This document shows, one piece after another, positions 54,002 through 63,150 of a stretch of 64,000 bases of DNA (its first letter is position 1; each line of letters begins with the position of its first letter). The notes under the pieces were generated by a model. It was not told the DNA's origin. It did not search any database and was given only the letters and a program-made list of their open reading frames with translations. The position numbers were made by a program, and so were the translations under genes. The stretch comes from Thiobacillus sp. 65-1059 (GTDB taxonomy: Bacteria > Pseudomonadota > Gammaproteobacteria > Burkholderiales > Thiobacillaceae). Location: assembly GCA_001897675.1 (NCBI GenBank), contig MKUE01000122.1, positions 1 through 64,000 of the forward strand. Direction: 5' to 3'.

Positions 54002-55372
54002 GGGCAGGAACTCCATTTCTTGAGTTTTGCGGGAGCGAATCCAGCGGTTGAGACAGGCCTTGATGACGGCGGCGCGGGCGTAACTGGGTTTTTGCTCAGC
54101 CCGGCAACGCTGCACAGCCAGGTTGAGCAGAGTAGATGGGTAAGGCAGGCCTTCGAGAATGGCGCGCATAACCTCGCCACCGAGATTGGGCGGAATGTTG
54201 TCGGCCTTATTGAGCTGCGCCACGCCAGTGAGCAGGCGAAACAGCGACAAATGCTCGGCCTCGTGTGGCGCGTGAACCAGCGTGATGTCGTCAAAGTGTT
54301 GTTTGATGCGGCGGGCAAGTTCCAACGCAGTGGTGGTTTCCCAGAAACGGATACTGATCCGCGCCGCGTTCGGCGCAAGTCCGAGCACGTGAAAGCGCGT
54401 ATCGATTCCGCCCAGGGAGAACCGGCCTTTGTCCACGGCGGCGTACAGTGCCTTAAGCGCGTCAGTGTTGCGGTCGGGATCGTCCTTGGGCGGGTCGCCG
54501 AACAGATCAACGACTGAGCTTTCCAGCTCGTGCGGCTCGCTAGCCCAGAATATTGTCGAGGTGTCGCCCACTTGCATTCGCTGTTTTGAGGCCAGCAGAT
54601 GATTGAGCGCTGTGGTGTAGGCGAACGAGGCGCGTAGGCTGACAGGGGCGTTTTCGCCGTTGCGTTCGCGCTTGCCATAAGACTCGAACGCTCGCGCGTT
54701 AAAGGAAACGATGTTGCAACCAGCAGGTTGGCCACCCCAAACGCCCTTGATAACGGACTCGTTTGGCGCGAGTGGTACATCCTCCGCACCCGTTACGAGG
54801 CAGTTGCCGCGCAATTCGCTCCCTGACTGGGTGACGTTCAAAGCCTCCTCGTAAGCGCTCCGAACAGCAGGCCGCAGATGAATGCCTTCCACATCGGGTG
54901 CGAGGCGAAAGCTCAGAACCGGATCGCGCTTTTCAAAATCGTCCTTGACTTGGAAACGTGCGATCAAGGCAGATACGGCAGCAGGATTGGCTCGAAGGCC
55001 GACGCAAAATCGGTGAACGGCTTCAACGCCAGGATCATCGAGCTTGCCGAACCAGTGCTTGAGCGTGTCGATAAAGCTGGCCAGTTTGATGTCGCCTTTA
55101 TTGCCTGTGCCGAATACGAAACTGGCGTTGTCCCACAGCAGGTTGGCGTCCTTGCCGCTGTTGGTGTGCTTCATGGCTTGTTTGCCGATTGCCGTCACCA
55201 GCATGTCGCGCGGGATGGTTTTGCCTTTCTTTTGTTCTCCCATAGCTTCGAGGTTGACGCACTCGCCTTGCTCATCAAGTACTACCACATAGTCCACACC
55301 ACGACGCACCCAGCCTTCGCGCGGCATGTGTTCTGCACGTTCGTAGTAGCGATTCAGTGCTTGCAGAATCAT
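53639..55372 (-). CDS. cas8c: Cascade large subunit Cas8c (Csd1)
   Basis: A 577-residue Csd1-type large subunit. It starts [21 protein letters not shown]; central markers are [17 protein letters not shown] and [13 protein letters not shown], and the C-terminal part holds [17 protein letters not shown] and [13 protein letters not shown]. It recognises the PAM and recruits Cas3. It overlaps cas5c upstream and cas7c downstream by 4 nt each, and carries a probable internal start for Cas11c. Confidence 0.95.
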   Translation of the reverse strand: MILQALNRYYERAEHMPREGWVRRGVDYVVVLDEQGECVNLEAMGEQKKGKTIPRDMLVTAIGKQAMKHTNSGKDANLLWDNASFVFGTGNKGDIKLASFIDTLKHWFGKLDDPGVEAVHRFCVGLRANPAAVSALIARFQVKDDFEKRDPVLSFRLAPDVEGIHLRPAVRSAYEEALNVTQSGSELRGNCLVTGAEDVPLAPNESVIKGVWGGQPAGCNIVSFNARAFESYGKRERNGENAPVSLRASFAYTTALNHLLASKQRMQVGDTSTIFWASEPHELESSVVDLFGDPPKDDPDRNTDALKALYAAVDKGRFSLGGIDTRFHVLGLAPNAARISIRFWETTTALELARRIKQHFDDITLVHAPHEAEHLSLFRLLTGVAQLNKADNIPPNLGGEVMRAILEGLPYPSTLLNLAVQRCRAEQKPSYARAAVIKACLNRWIRSRKTQEMEFLPMLDPANINAAYRLGRLFAVLEKIQEEASPGLNATIRDRYYGAASSIPVTVFPTLLRLKNHHMGKLSRGRATQIEKMLGEIMEGLADFPRQLPLQDQGRFALGYYHQRQTFFTKSTPEESK

Positions 55373-56034
55373 TTTCTCACCTCCGCGCTATCCCAGGCAG
55401 GGATCTGCACTACGCCGTTTTCTAGGCTGGCACGGAAAAAGCGCGGCTGCGGGTCAGATGGTTTGGAAAAGTCCAGGTCGTGCAGCATGAATCCCAAGTC
55501 GCGGGTTTCATCGTGCGGTGGCGGCTCGGCCGTGGGATCGCCGACCAGCCTGAAATTCGCTGCAAACTCGCGGCAGCCGAGATAAGGCTGGTTTACGCAC
55601 TGCCCCTTGGCCGCGCGGCGCTCGAACATTTCGAGGTACTTGGTCGCACTGGCATCCGGGTCGCGTGCGGGCAGGAACTCCAGATCGGCATGCACCCGGT
55701 AGGCCACATCGCGCAGGAACAGGCCGGCGCGCTGCTGGCGGTCGTCTTCGATGTTGAGGCCAAGATCGCCGCGCCCGTTCTTCATGGCCGTTTCGACGTT
55801 GCGGGTGGACACCACACTGGCCACTTCGTTGCGCCGCAGGTTGATCCAGCGGATCGGCTTGAGCACTTCTATCTTGCGTACATGCCAGCGGATTGCGGGT
55901 TTCCATAGAATGGCTTCGAAGCAGGCACGCGCGGCGGAGGGCGTCATCACGTCGTAGCTGACCCGCTCGACCTTCATTTCTGGGCGGGTGAAGCAGGCCC
56001 AAGGACCGGAGAGTTCCAAACAAAACACCTTCAT
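55369..56034 (-). CDS. cas5c: CRISPR RNA endonuclease Cas5c (Cas5d)
   Basis: A 221-residue Cas5 of the type I-C group from ATG at 56034, with AAGGGAG 5-11 nt upstream; the longer TTG start is less likely. It begins MKVFCLELSGPWACFTRPEMKVERVSYDVMTPSAARACFEAI. In type I-C, which lacks Cas6, Cas5c cuts the pre-crRNA in the repeat and caps the 5' handle. The catalytic Tyr/Lys/His set cannot be assigned with certainty by eye. The gene is 10 nt after cas3. Confidence 0.94.
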   Translation of the reverse strand: MKVFCLELSGPWACFTRPEMKVERVSYDVMTPSAARACFEAILWKPAIRWHVRKIEVLKPIRWINLRRNEVASVVSTRNVETAMKNGRGDLGLNIEDDRQQRAGLFLRDVAYRVHADLEFLPARDPDASATKYLEMFERRAAKGQCVNQPYLGCREFAANFRLVGDPTAEPPPHDETRDLGFMLHDLDFSKPSDPQPRFFRASLENGVVQIPAWDSAEVRK

Positions 56035-56044
56035 TTTTCTCCCT

Positions 56045-58306
56045 TCAAACAATTGCGCTAGCTGAATTGGGCGGCATTCCTTCAGGGTTCAGCCCAAGCT
56101 CAGGATGGTAGAGCCAGTCACTCACTTGTATGTACAGACCCGGCATCAGTTCCACGATGTCTCCCTGTTGCAGCAGGGCCTGTGCTTCGCGCCGGTGGAT
56201 GTTGACCGTGTAGCGCTGGAGTTTTCGCATCAGCCAGCGTTGCGGGCCTTCGAGGCGCAGTGTTGCCAACCATTTGTCGATGCTGTTGTCCTGTCCATCA
56301 GTTCCCCGGTACAACACGATGATGGGTGCGCTATCTTCGTCACGGATCAGCTTGAAGTTATCGGCGGCAGTGCGGAAATTGACGGCCAGTTCGCGGCCAT
56401 CGAGCTTGTCGTTGGCCATGAACAGGTCGCCGCAGATGCCGTGCTCGTCGAGCTTGCAGGCGGCAAAGAGCTGCCGGAAATATTGCTCGAAGCGCGCACG
56501 TGAAAGAGGCGATTCGGTGACGCCGTAGAGCACGCTTTTGCAGGCGTTTTCTCCTTTTCTCAATAGTCCCGGTGGCGCGGATTTGGGTGGGATGAAGACG
56601 ATGACTTCGCCTTTTTCAGTAAGTCTCCCTTCACGGTTGCAGCGGCCCGCCGCCTGGGCGATGGAGTCCAGTCCAGCGAGTGCGCGGTAGACAACAGGGA
56701 AATCCACATCGACCCCGGCTTCGACCAGTTGCGTGCTGACCACCCGCGTTGGAACACTGGATTTGAGCCGAGCCTTGATCTCGGCGATGCGTTGCGAACG
56801 GTGCGCACCGCACAATAGCGCCGAGAGATGTAGCGTGCCTTCGGGCAGTTGTTCCCACAGCGCGCGGGCGTCTTTGCGGGTGTTGACGATGGCGAGCACC
56901 GAATCGTGACGGGCCAGTTCATCCGCCACTTGCGGCCACTCGGAAGGCTGCTGCCAATCGGCGGGCAGACGCACATTCACCCGCTCCAGCGCTTGGTAGA
57001 GTGCGTCGGGGTCGTCGATGATTTCCCGCACATCATCCAGGCCACGCAGGTTCTGACTGGGATCGAAATATTCACGCGTGGACAGGGCGGGCTGGGTGGC
57101 GGTGGACAGCACAACGGATACGCCATAGTGGCGGGTCAAGAGCCTCAGTACGTCGAGGATGGGTTGCAGGAACTCCGGCGGCAGGAGTTGTGCTTCGTCG
57201 AGGATGACGACCGAATCGACCAGATTGTGCAGCTTGCGGCAGCGCGAGGTGCGCGCGGCGAACAGCGACTCGAAGAACTGCACGTTGGTGGTGACGACGA
57301 TGGGTGCGTCCCAGTTTTCGCAAGCCAGGCGTGAGGCGGTATTTTCCTGGCTGGGCTCGGATTCGGCGTTGCTGTGATGCTCGATGACGGCTTCACCAAA
57401 GATGCTGCGGAAGATGTCTGCCGTCTGCTCGATGATGCTGGTGTAGGGAATGACGTGGATAACACGACGCTTGCTGTGCGTGCGGGCGTGTTCCAGTGCG
57501 AATGCCATGCCGGAGAGCGTCTTACCGCCGCCAGTCGGAACGGTCAACGAAAACAGACCAGGAGCGAATGCGGCCTTCTCACGGCACTGGCGCAAAATGT
57601 CGGCGCGGAGCGTGTTGACCGGCGTGGGGTCAGCCTGCGCGGCGAATTTGGCCATGTGGGCGTCGAACCGGGGGACAAGCCGATCCAGTGTTGGCCATTG
57701 ATTGCGTTGTGCGAATTTCTCCGCGTCCATGTAGCGCTCGGTGTCGAGAAAATCCGCGTCAACCAGTGCCGAGAACAACATGCGTACCCACAGCGCGAAA
57801 CCATCTCGGCCACCAGGAATGGCGCGCAAATTGGGTTTGAAATCGCCGTGATCAAGGATGTGGGGGGGTGGGTTCTCGGCCCGCGCCTCGTCGAGTTCCG
57901 CGCGGCCGTCGATGGTGGTAAGTCGCCCCTCAAGCCCGCCGAACCAGTCTGCTAGACCTGCGTGGTGGCCAGCGATCAGGTAGGCCAGCACTCGTCCGGC
58001 AGCACCAAAACGGTCGCAAGCTAGTATTGCCCCAGCCGTCGAATGCGGTGCTTTTCCCACTTCGCCACGGATATGCGCGTCCGCTTCAAAGCCGCTGGCG
58101 AGACGAATGTAATTCTGGAAACGCTGCCGGTATTTGCCAAGGTCATGCCAGCGTCCGGCCAGCCGCGCCCACTCTGGGCCAAAGGCGCACGCGAATTCGG
58201 CGGCAAGGTCGGCGACGCTGGTGAGATGTTCATCCAGATCATGCGGGTCGCGCCAACTTCCGTCGGTATTTTGGACAGCGTGGGCAATGGGACGGTGATG
58301 AGCCAT
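56045..58306 (-). CDS. cas3: CRISPR-associated nuclease-helicase Cas3
   Basis: A 753-residue Cas3 from ATG at 58306, which has AGGA 8 nt upstream. The HD nuclease comes first (EHLTSVADLAAEFA with the first His, LAGRWHDLGKYRQ for the HD pair, and a further His in SGFEADAHIRGEVGKAPHST). The SF2 helicase follows: Walker A VPTGGGKTLSGMA, DEAQ box VILDEAQLLPPEF, SAT-like STATQPAL and motif VI QAAGRCNREG. It degrades targeted DNA recruited by Cascade. It is 10 nt after the WYL gene. Confidence 0.95.
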   Translation of the reverse strand: MAHHRPIAHAVQNTDGSWRDPHDLDEHLTSVADLAAEFACAFGPEWARLAGRWHDLGKYRQRFQNYIRLASGFEADAHIRGEVGKAPHSTAGAILACDRFGAAGRVLAYLIAGHHAGLADWFGGLEGRLTTIDGRAELDEARAENPPPHILDHGDFKPNLRAIPGGRDGFALWVRMLFSALVDADFLDTERYMDAEKFAQRNQWPTLDRLVPRFDAHMAKFAAQADPTPVNTLRADILRQCREKAAFAPGLFSLTVPTGGGKTLSGMAFALEHARTHSKRRVIHVIPYTSIIEQTADIFRSIFGEAVIEHHSNAESEPSQENTASRLACENWDAPIVVTTNVQFFESLFAARTSRCRKLHNLVDSVVILDEAQLLPPEFLQPILDVLRLLTRHYGVSVVLSTATQPALSTREYFDPSQNLRGLDDVREIIDDPDALYQALERVNVRLPADWQQPSEWPQVADELARHDSVLAIVNTRKDARALWEQLPEGTLHLSALLCGAHRSQRIAEIKARLKSSVPTRVVSTQLVEAGVDVDFPVVYRALAGLDSIAQAAGRCNREGRLTEKGEVIVFIPPKSAPPGLLRKGENACKSVLYGVTESPLSRARFEQYFRQLFAACKLDEHGICGDLFMANDKLDGRELAVNFRTAADNFKLIRDEDSAPIIVLYRGTDGQDNSIDKWLATLRLEGPQRWLMRKLQRYTVNIHRREAQALLQQGDIVELMPGLYIQVSDWLYHPELGLNPEGMPPNSASAIV

Positions 58307-58316
58307 GTTTCTCATC

Positions 58317-59324
58317 CTACTCACCGTCAGGCTCAATTTCCGAGCCTGGCGCTTCGCCCCGCCGATACTGCCCTGCCGCCACATCAAGCTGATTTCTGAC
58401 AGCCTCGCGCAACACTTCTGGCGCGACGACTTCGACCTCCGCTCCATATTTGAGGATGTCCATCAGGAGTTCGCGGTCGTCCGAGTACGGCACGGCGAGT
58501 TCATAGCGGCCGTCTTCCAGCCAGCGGCTTTGTTGCCGGGGGTGCCAGATTTCGTCGGCGACCCAGCGGGCGCGCTTGGGGGTGAATCGCAGGACTGCTG
58601 TGGCGACGGGCAGGCCGGCGAAGATGCCGTAGGCGCTGGCGAGTTCGCGGTTGAGTGTGGATTCGGCGATGGCTTTGGCGGCTTTGCCGAGCGGTGTGGC
58701 GGTACGGATGGATTCGACGGCAAAGATGCGCAGGCCTTTTTTGCCGTGGCACCAGGCGTCCAGATACCAGTTGTCGCGGTAATGGGCGAGGCGTTGCGGG
58801 GAGATTTCGCGGGTGCTTGTTTCGTCTCGTTCGCGGTTGAAGTAGTCGATCTTGATTCGGCGACGCTGCAGGACGGCGCCGGCGACGGTTTGAAAGTGGC
58901 GGAGGTTTTTCTGGCGCGCGGCGGCGGCAAGGATGCGGATGCGTTGGGCGGCCTCGCCGACGCCCAGGTGGTTGCTGCCCAGCAGCTTGTCGATGCGGGC
59001 TTGCAGCGGCCGCAGGTGGTCGTCGAGCAGACCGGGCTCCAAGTTGGCGAGCAGGTGCTTCAGCGTGACGAGGGCGTGCAGTTCCGCGGGGGTGAACCAC
59101 AGGCCGGGGAGTGCGTGACTGCCGTCGGCGGTGTCGTAGCGATAGCCGCCGCGTTCGCTGTCGTGGATGAGCGGGGCGCCGAGACGGTCGCGCAGGTCGG
59201 CGATCAGGCGGGCGAGGGTGGAACGCGAAAAGCCGTGCTCACCAATGAGCACGCTGCGCGGCAGGCCTGTCCGCCGCCCGTCCAGCAGGCGGTGCAGGCG
59301 ATAGAGTTCGTCGAATTTGCTCAC
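58317..59324 (-). CDS. WYL-domain transcriptional regulator (YafY-like)
   Basis: A 335-residue protein from GTG at 59324; a TTG at 59399 would add 25 residues of low-similarity sequence. The N-terminal winged helix-turn-helix starts SKFDELYRLHRLLDGRR and contains GFSRSTLARLIADLRD. The WYL domain follows (IKIDYFNRERDE, then DNWYLDAWCHGKKGLRIFAVESI, where WYL gives the name) and a WCX-like C-terminus ends it. WYL proteins sense nucleic acid or nucleotides and often regulate CRISPR or other defence genes. It is 10 nt upstream of cas3 in the same direction. Confidence 0.9.
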   Translation of the reverse strand: MSKFDELYRLHRLLDGRRTGLPRSVLIGEHGFSRSTLARLIADLRDRLGAPLIHDSERGGYRYDTADGSHALPGLWFTPAELHALVTLKHLLANLEPGLLDDHLRPLQARIDKLLGSNHLGVGEAAQRIRILAAAARQKNLRHFQTVAGAVLQRRRIKIDYFNRERDETSTREISPQRLAHYRDNWYLDAWCHGKKGLRIFAVESIRTATPLGKAAKAIAESTLNRELASAYGIFAGLPVATAVLRFTPKRARWVADEIWHPRQQSRWLEDGRYELAVPYSDDRELLMDILKYGAEVEVVAPEVLREAVRNQLDVAAGQYRRGEAPGSEIEPDGE

Positions 59325-59405
59325 GGGTGCCGGGGACGTTTGTTGGTTTTTTCTCCGCGTGTCCGGTGTTGCTTGCGTTAGGGCGTTAGTGTCGTGCAAT
59401 GAGGC

Positions 59406-59425
59406 ATGCCCGGCAAGTCGGGCAT
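59406..59425. promoter_or_regulatory. Palindrome upstream of WYL-cas operon
   Basis: ATGCCCG (59406-59412) and CGGGCAT (59419-59425) form a perfect 7-bp inverted repeat with a 6-nt centre, about 80 nt before the WYL GTG. On the minus strand its end overlaps a weak -35-like TTGCCG, with GACACT 17 nt on. It may be an operator; an ald terminator is the alternative. Confidence 0.4.
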
Positions 59426-59525
59426 ATGGAATCAGGCCGCTGGGTCAGCAGCCGGCTCTGGTTTTCTCTTCGCGCCTGAATGTGAGGCATGGCGGCGCGC
59501 GCGACTTTCCCCGCCGCGGTCCGCT

Positions 59526-60608
59526 TTAGCCGATCCCCAGATCCTGCGCCAGCCCGGCGTGGGTGATCTTGCCTGCGTGGACCTGCAGTCCCGTGTGCAG
59601 TCCGGCGTCCGCGTCCAGTGCGGCCAGGCCCTGGGCCGCCAGCGCCCGCACATAGGGCAGGGTGGCATGGGTGAGCACGTCGGTGGCGGTGCGGGCGACG
59701 GCGCCGGGCATGTTGGTTACGCAGTAGTGGACGATGCCTTCGACGATGAAGAACGGGGCGCTGTGGGTGGTGGGGCGGGAGGTCTCGGCGATGCCGCCCT
59801 GGTCGATGGCCACGTCCACCAGCACCGAACCCGGCGGCATCCGCTGCAGCAGGGCGCGGCTGATCAGGCGCGGCGTGTGGCGGCCGGAAACCTGCACCGC
59901 GCCGATGACGATGTCGGCCTGCGCGAGGCCGTCGGCAATCGCTTGCGGCGAGGAAAACCGCGTTGCCACCCGCGGGCCGAACAGCGCTTCGGCGTGGGCG
60001 AGCTTGTCGGCCTGCCGGTCGAGCAGGGTGACCTGCGCGCCGAGGCCGGTGGCCGTGCGTGCGGCGCTCATGCCGACGGCGCCGGCGCCGATGATGAGCA
60101 CGTGCGCAGGCGGCACGCCGGGCATGCCGCTGATCAGCTTGCCGTTGCCGCCGTGGGAGGTGTGCAGCCCGAGTGCGCCCATCTGCGGCGCCAGCCGCCC
60201 GGCAATGTCGGACATCGGCTGCAGCAGCGGCAGGCTGCCGCTCGGGTGGGTCACGGTTTCGTAGGCGATCGCCGTCACCCCGCGCGCCATCAGTTCGTGC
60301 GCCAGCGCGGGCGCGGCGGCCAGGTGCAGGTAGCAGAACAGCAGTTGGCCGGCACGCAGGGCGGCCAGTTCGTCCGGCTGCGGTTCCTTCACCTTGACCA
60401 CCAGATCGGCGGCCCAGGCCTCGGCGGGGCTGGCGACGACGTCGGCGCCGCTGGCGCGATAGGCGGCGTCGTCGAACCCCACGCTGGCGCCGGCGCCGGT
60501 TTCGACGCTGACCCGGTGTCCCGCCTGGACCAGCTCGCGCGCGCCGTCGGGCGTGAGGGCGACGCGGTATTCGTGGTTCTTGATTTCCTTGGGAATGCCG
60601 ATGTGCAT
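59526..60608 (-). CDS. ald: Alanine dehydrogenase
   Basis: A 360-residue Ald from MHIGIPKEIKNHEYRVALTPDGA. Substrate-binding KVKEPQPDE (Lys) and CYLHLAAAP (His) and the Rossmann stretch HVLIIGAGAVGMSAARTATGLGAQVTLLDR are present. It interconverts L-alanine and pyruvate with NAD+. An N-terminal extension of 14 codons is possible but not conserved in the family. Opposite orientation genes are absent nearby; the TIGR03790-like gene lies upstream on the same strand. Confidence 0.93.
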   Translation of the reverse strand: MHIGIPKEIKNHEYRVALTPDGARELVQAGHRVSVETGAGASVGFDDAAYRASGADVVASPAEAWAADLVVKVKEPQPDELAALRAGQLLFCYLHLAAAPALAHELMARGVTAIAYETVTHPSGSLPLLQPMSDIAGRLAPQMGALGLHTSHGGNGKLISGMPGVPPAHVLIIGAGAVGMSAARTATGLGAQVTLLDRQADKLAHAEALFGPRVATRFSSPQAIADGLAQADIVIGAVQVSGRHTPRLISRALLQRMPPGSVLVDVAIDQGGIAETSRPTTHSAPFFIVEGIVHYCVTNMPGAVARTATDVLTHATLPYVRALAAQGLAALDADAGLHTGLQVHAGKITHAGLAQDLGIG

Positions 60609-60672
60609 GGCGGGTCTCGCGCAGGATGGGTACCCGCGCAGCATAACCAAAGCGGCCCTGCGCTGGCGAGCG

Positions 60673-61926
60673 CTAGCGGTCCGAGCGGACGTCGGCGCGG
60701 CGCTCGAAGCGGTAGTAGGCCGGCGGAACTCGGTCGAGCTTGAGCTCGCTGGCGCCCCAGCCGATGCGGACGCGGCCGACGCTGCGGTAGGGCCCCATCA
60801 TCGACGGCGCGGCCTGCATCTCGTAATCGCCGGGGGCGAGCAGGCGCGCCGCGAGGGTCAGGCCGCCGTCGTGCGCATGGTGGGCGACGCCGGCGAACGG
60901 GCGCGCCAGCGGCTCGCCGATGAAGAGGCCCTGCCCCGGCATCTGCACGCTTTTCCAGTAGGCCTCGATCAGGGTTTCGCCCTGCAGGTAGCGCGCCATG
61001 ACGATGCCGGGCACCGGGAACTTGGAGGGGAAATTGCAGGGCTCGACCACCGCGCCGTAGCTGCCGGTGGCGCCCGCCTGCAGCCAGGCGAGGCTGCTCA
61101 TCTGCGAGCCGCCGAACAGTTCGCCGCCGGCCGAGGTGAGGTGGTCGGCGATGGCGCCGGGCAGGAAGCGGTTGCTGTCGAGCGAGGGCACATGGGTCAG
61201 TCCGGTGAAATAGAACATCACGTCGGACTTGTTTTCGAGGGCGTCGGCCGCGACGATTTCGGTGGGCAGGATGCGCTGCATCCGGGTGCGCAGCGCCGCG
61301 TAGCCGGCGGCGCGCACGTTGCGCGCGCGGTCGCCGGTGCTGACCAGATAGGCGGTGCCCGCCGGGTTGCTGCCGTCGGCGGCGACGCCGCGATCGATGA
61401 GCTGTTTCGCCTCGGCCACGCTGGCGGCGGCCAGGCTCATGGCCGGACGCATCCTGTAGACGTCGAAAGGTCGTGCCGCGCTGCTGTTGAAATACGGGCT
61501 GGGCTGCGTCGGCTTGCAGCCGCTGGCGCACCAAGCGGGATCGAAGCCGAAGGCGAAGGCGGAGGTGATCGACATACAGTCGACCCGGTACGGCTGCGCC
61601 CAGGTCAGGGCGTAGGCCTGGATATTCCCGGGGGCGGTGCGGTCGACGCGGCGCTTGAGCGCGGCGAATTCCTCGCGGGAAAGCGTGCTGCGCCCGGGCT
61701 TGAAGCGCACGTGGATCAGATTGGCGGCGGGGATGCCGCGCTTTTCGAGGTAATACGCGGCGATCGCCACGCTGTCGGGATCGTCGTCGTTGACGATCAC
61801 GCCCAGTTGTCCGGCCGCGAGTCCCGGCTGCGCAAAGCGGGTGACGACGGCTTGCTCGGGCGGCGCGGCCTGCGCGGCGGCGGCCAGCATCAGCAGGCCA
61901 AGGACAGATGCGCGCACTCGCTTCAT
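60673..61926 (-). CDS. TIGR03790-like exported protein
   Basis: A 417-residue protein with signal peptide MKRVRASVLGLLMLAAAAQA, started 9 codons inside the longest frame. The mature part has VIVNDDDPDSVAIAAYYLEKRGIPAANLIHVRF, AYALTWAQPYRVDCMSITSAFAFGF, YLVSTGDRARNVRAAGY and GLTHVPSLDSN, which I recall from TIGR03790 proteins. Their function is unknown. It begins 5 nt after pyrD, so it is likely co-transcribed with pyrD. Confidence 0.75.
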   Translation of the reverse strand: MKRVRASVLGLLMLAAAAQAAPPEQAVVTRFAQPGLAAGQLGVIVNDDDPDSVAIAAYYLEKRGIPAANLIHVRFKPGRSTLSREEFAALKRRVDRTAPGNIQAYALTWAQPYRVDCMSITSAFAFGFDPAWCASGCKPTQPSPYFNSSAARPFDVYRMRPAMSLAAASVAEAKQLIDRGVAADGSNPAGTAYLVSTGDRARNVRAAGYAALRTRMQRILPTEIVAADALENKSDVMFYFTGLTHVPSLDSNRFLPGAIADHLTSAGGELFGGSQMSSLAWLQAGATGSYGAVVEPCNFPSKFPVPGIVMARYLQGETLIEAYWKSVQMPGQGLFIGEPLARPFAGVAHHAHDGGLTLAARLLAPGDYEMQAAPSMMGPYRSVGRVRIGWGASELKLDRVPPAYYRFERRADVRSDR

Positions 61927-61931
61927 TTCCG

Positions 61932-62942
61932 TCAGGCGAGGCGCTGCACGCACTCGCGCACCAGTCCCGGGCCGCGGTAGATCAAGCCGGAGTAGAGCTG
62001 CACCAGCGAGGCGCCGGCGGCAATTTTTTCCTGCGCGTCGTCGCCCGACAGGATGCCGCCGACGCCGACGATCGGCACCTCGTTCTTCAGGTGGCGCGCC
62101 AGTTCGCGGATCACCCGGGTCGACGCCGCGCGCACCGGTCTGCCCGACAGCCCGCCGGCCTCGTCGGCGTTGGGCAGGCCGGCGACGGCATCGCGGGCGA
62201 TGGTGGTGTTGGTGGCGATCACTGCGTCGATGCGGTGCATCATCAGCAGCGCGGCGATGGCGGCGATCTGCGCGTCGTCGAGGTCGGGCGCGATCTTCAG
62301 TGCGACCGGCACGTATTTGCCGTGCCGTTGCGCGAGTTCGGACTGCCTCAGCTTGATCGCCGAGAGCAGCGCGTCGAGCGCTTCGTCCTTCTGCAGTTCG
62401 CGCAGGTTCTGCGTGTTGGGCGAGGAGATGTTCACCGTCACGTAGCTGGCGTGCGCGTAGACCTTGTCGAGGCAGGCGAGATAGTCGTCGACCGCATGCT
62501 CGTTCGGCGTGTCCTTGTTCTTGCCGATGTTGATGCCGAGCACGCCGGTGAAGCCGCTGGCCGCGACGTTCTGCACCAGATTGTCGACGCCGCGGTTGTT
62601 GAAGCCCATGCGATTGATGATGGCGTCGGCCACCGGCAGGCGGAACATGCGCGGCTGCGGATTGCCGGGCTGCGGGCGCGGCGTCACCGTGCCGATCTCG
62701 ATGAAGCCGAAGCCCAGCGCCGCCAGCGCGCCGATATGCGCGCCGTCCTTGTCGAGGCCGGCGGCGAGGCCCACCGCGTTGGGGAAGTCGATGCCCATCA
62801 CGTGCACGGGTTTGCCCGTTGCGCGCGGCAGCAGGCCCAGCAGGCCGGCCCGGTGCGCGAGGTCGAGGCCGGCGAGGGTGAAGCGGTGGGCATCCTCGGG
62901 GTCGAGCGAGAACAGGGCGGGGCGGATCAGCGTATAGAGCAT
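61932..62942 (-). CDS. pyrD: Quinone-dependent dihydroorotate dehydrogenase
   Basis: A 336-residue class 2 PyrD. N-terminal membrane-association helices ([25 protein letters not shown]) are followed by the FMN barrel with [38 protein letters not shown], and [15 protein letters not shown] (class 2 catalytic Ser). [11 protein letters not shown] and [15 protein letters not shown] bind FMN. It oxidises dihydroorotate to orotate and passes electrons to quinone. Confidence 0.95.
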   Translation of the reverse strand: MLYTLIRPALFSLDPEDAHRFTLAGLDLAHRAGLLGLLPRATGKPVHVMGIDFPNAVGLAAGLDKDGAHIGALAALGFGFIEIGTVTPRPQPGNPQPRMFRLPVADAIINRMGFNNRGVDNLVQNVAASGFTGVLGINIGKNKDTPNEHAVDDYLACLDKVYAHASYVTVNISSPNTQNLRELQKDEALDALLSAIKLRQSELAQRHGKYVPVALKIAPDLDDAQIAAIAALLMMHRIDAVIATNTTIARDAVAGLPNADEAGGLSGRPVRAASTRVIRELARHLKNEVPIVGVGGILSGDDAQEKIAAGASLVQLYSGLIYRGPGLVRECVQRLA

Positions 62943-63150
62943 GGTTCAGGCAGCCGGGTGTGGCGGAAGGGGACGCGGGTTTCGGGGGCGGCCATACGGG
63001 CGCGGTACGGCCGTCGACATGGCGCGATTTTAACAGGCCGTTGCCGCCGGGCTGCCGCCGGGCGACGTGCGATGTTATCCTGAACGCGTGCGCGCTTGCG
63101 CGTATCCGCCTGTTTCAATGCCCATTCCGTTCCTACTCATCGATAAGCCC

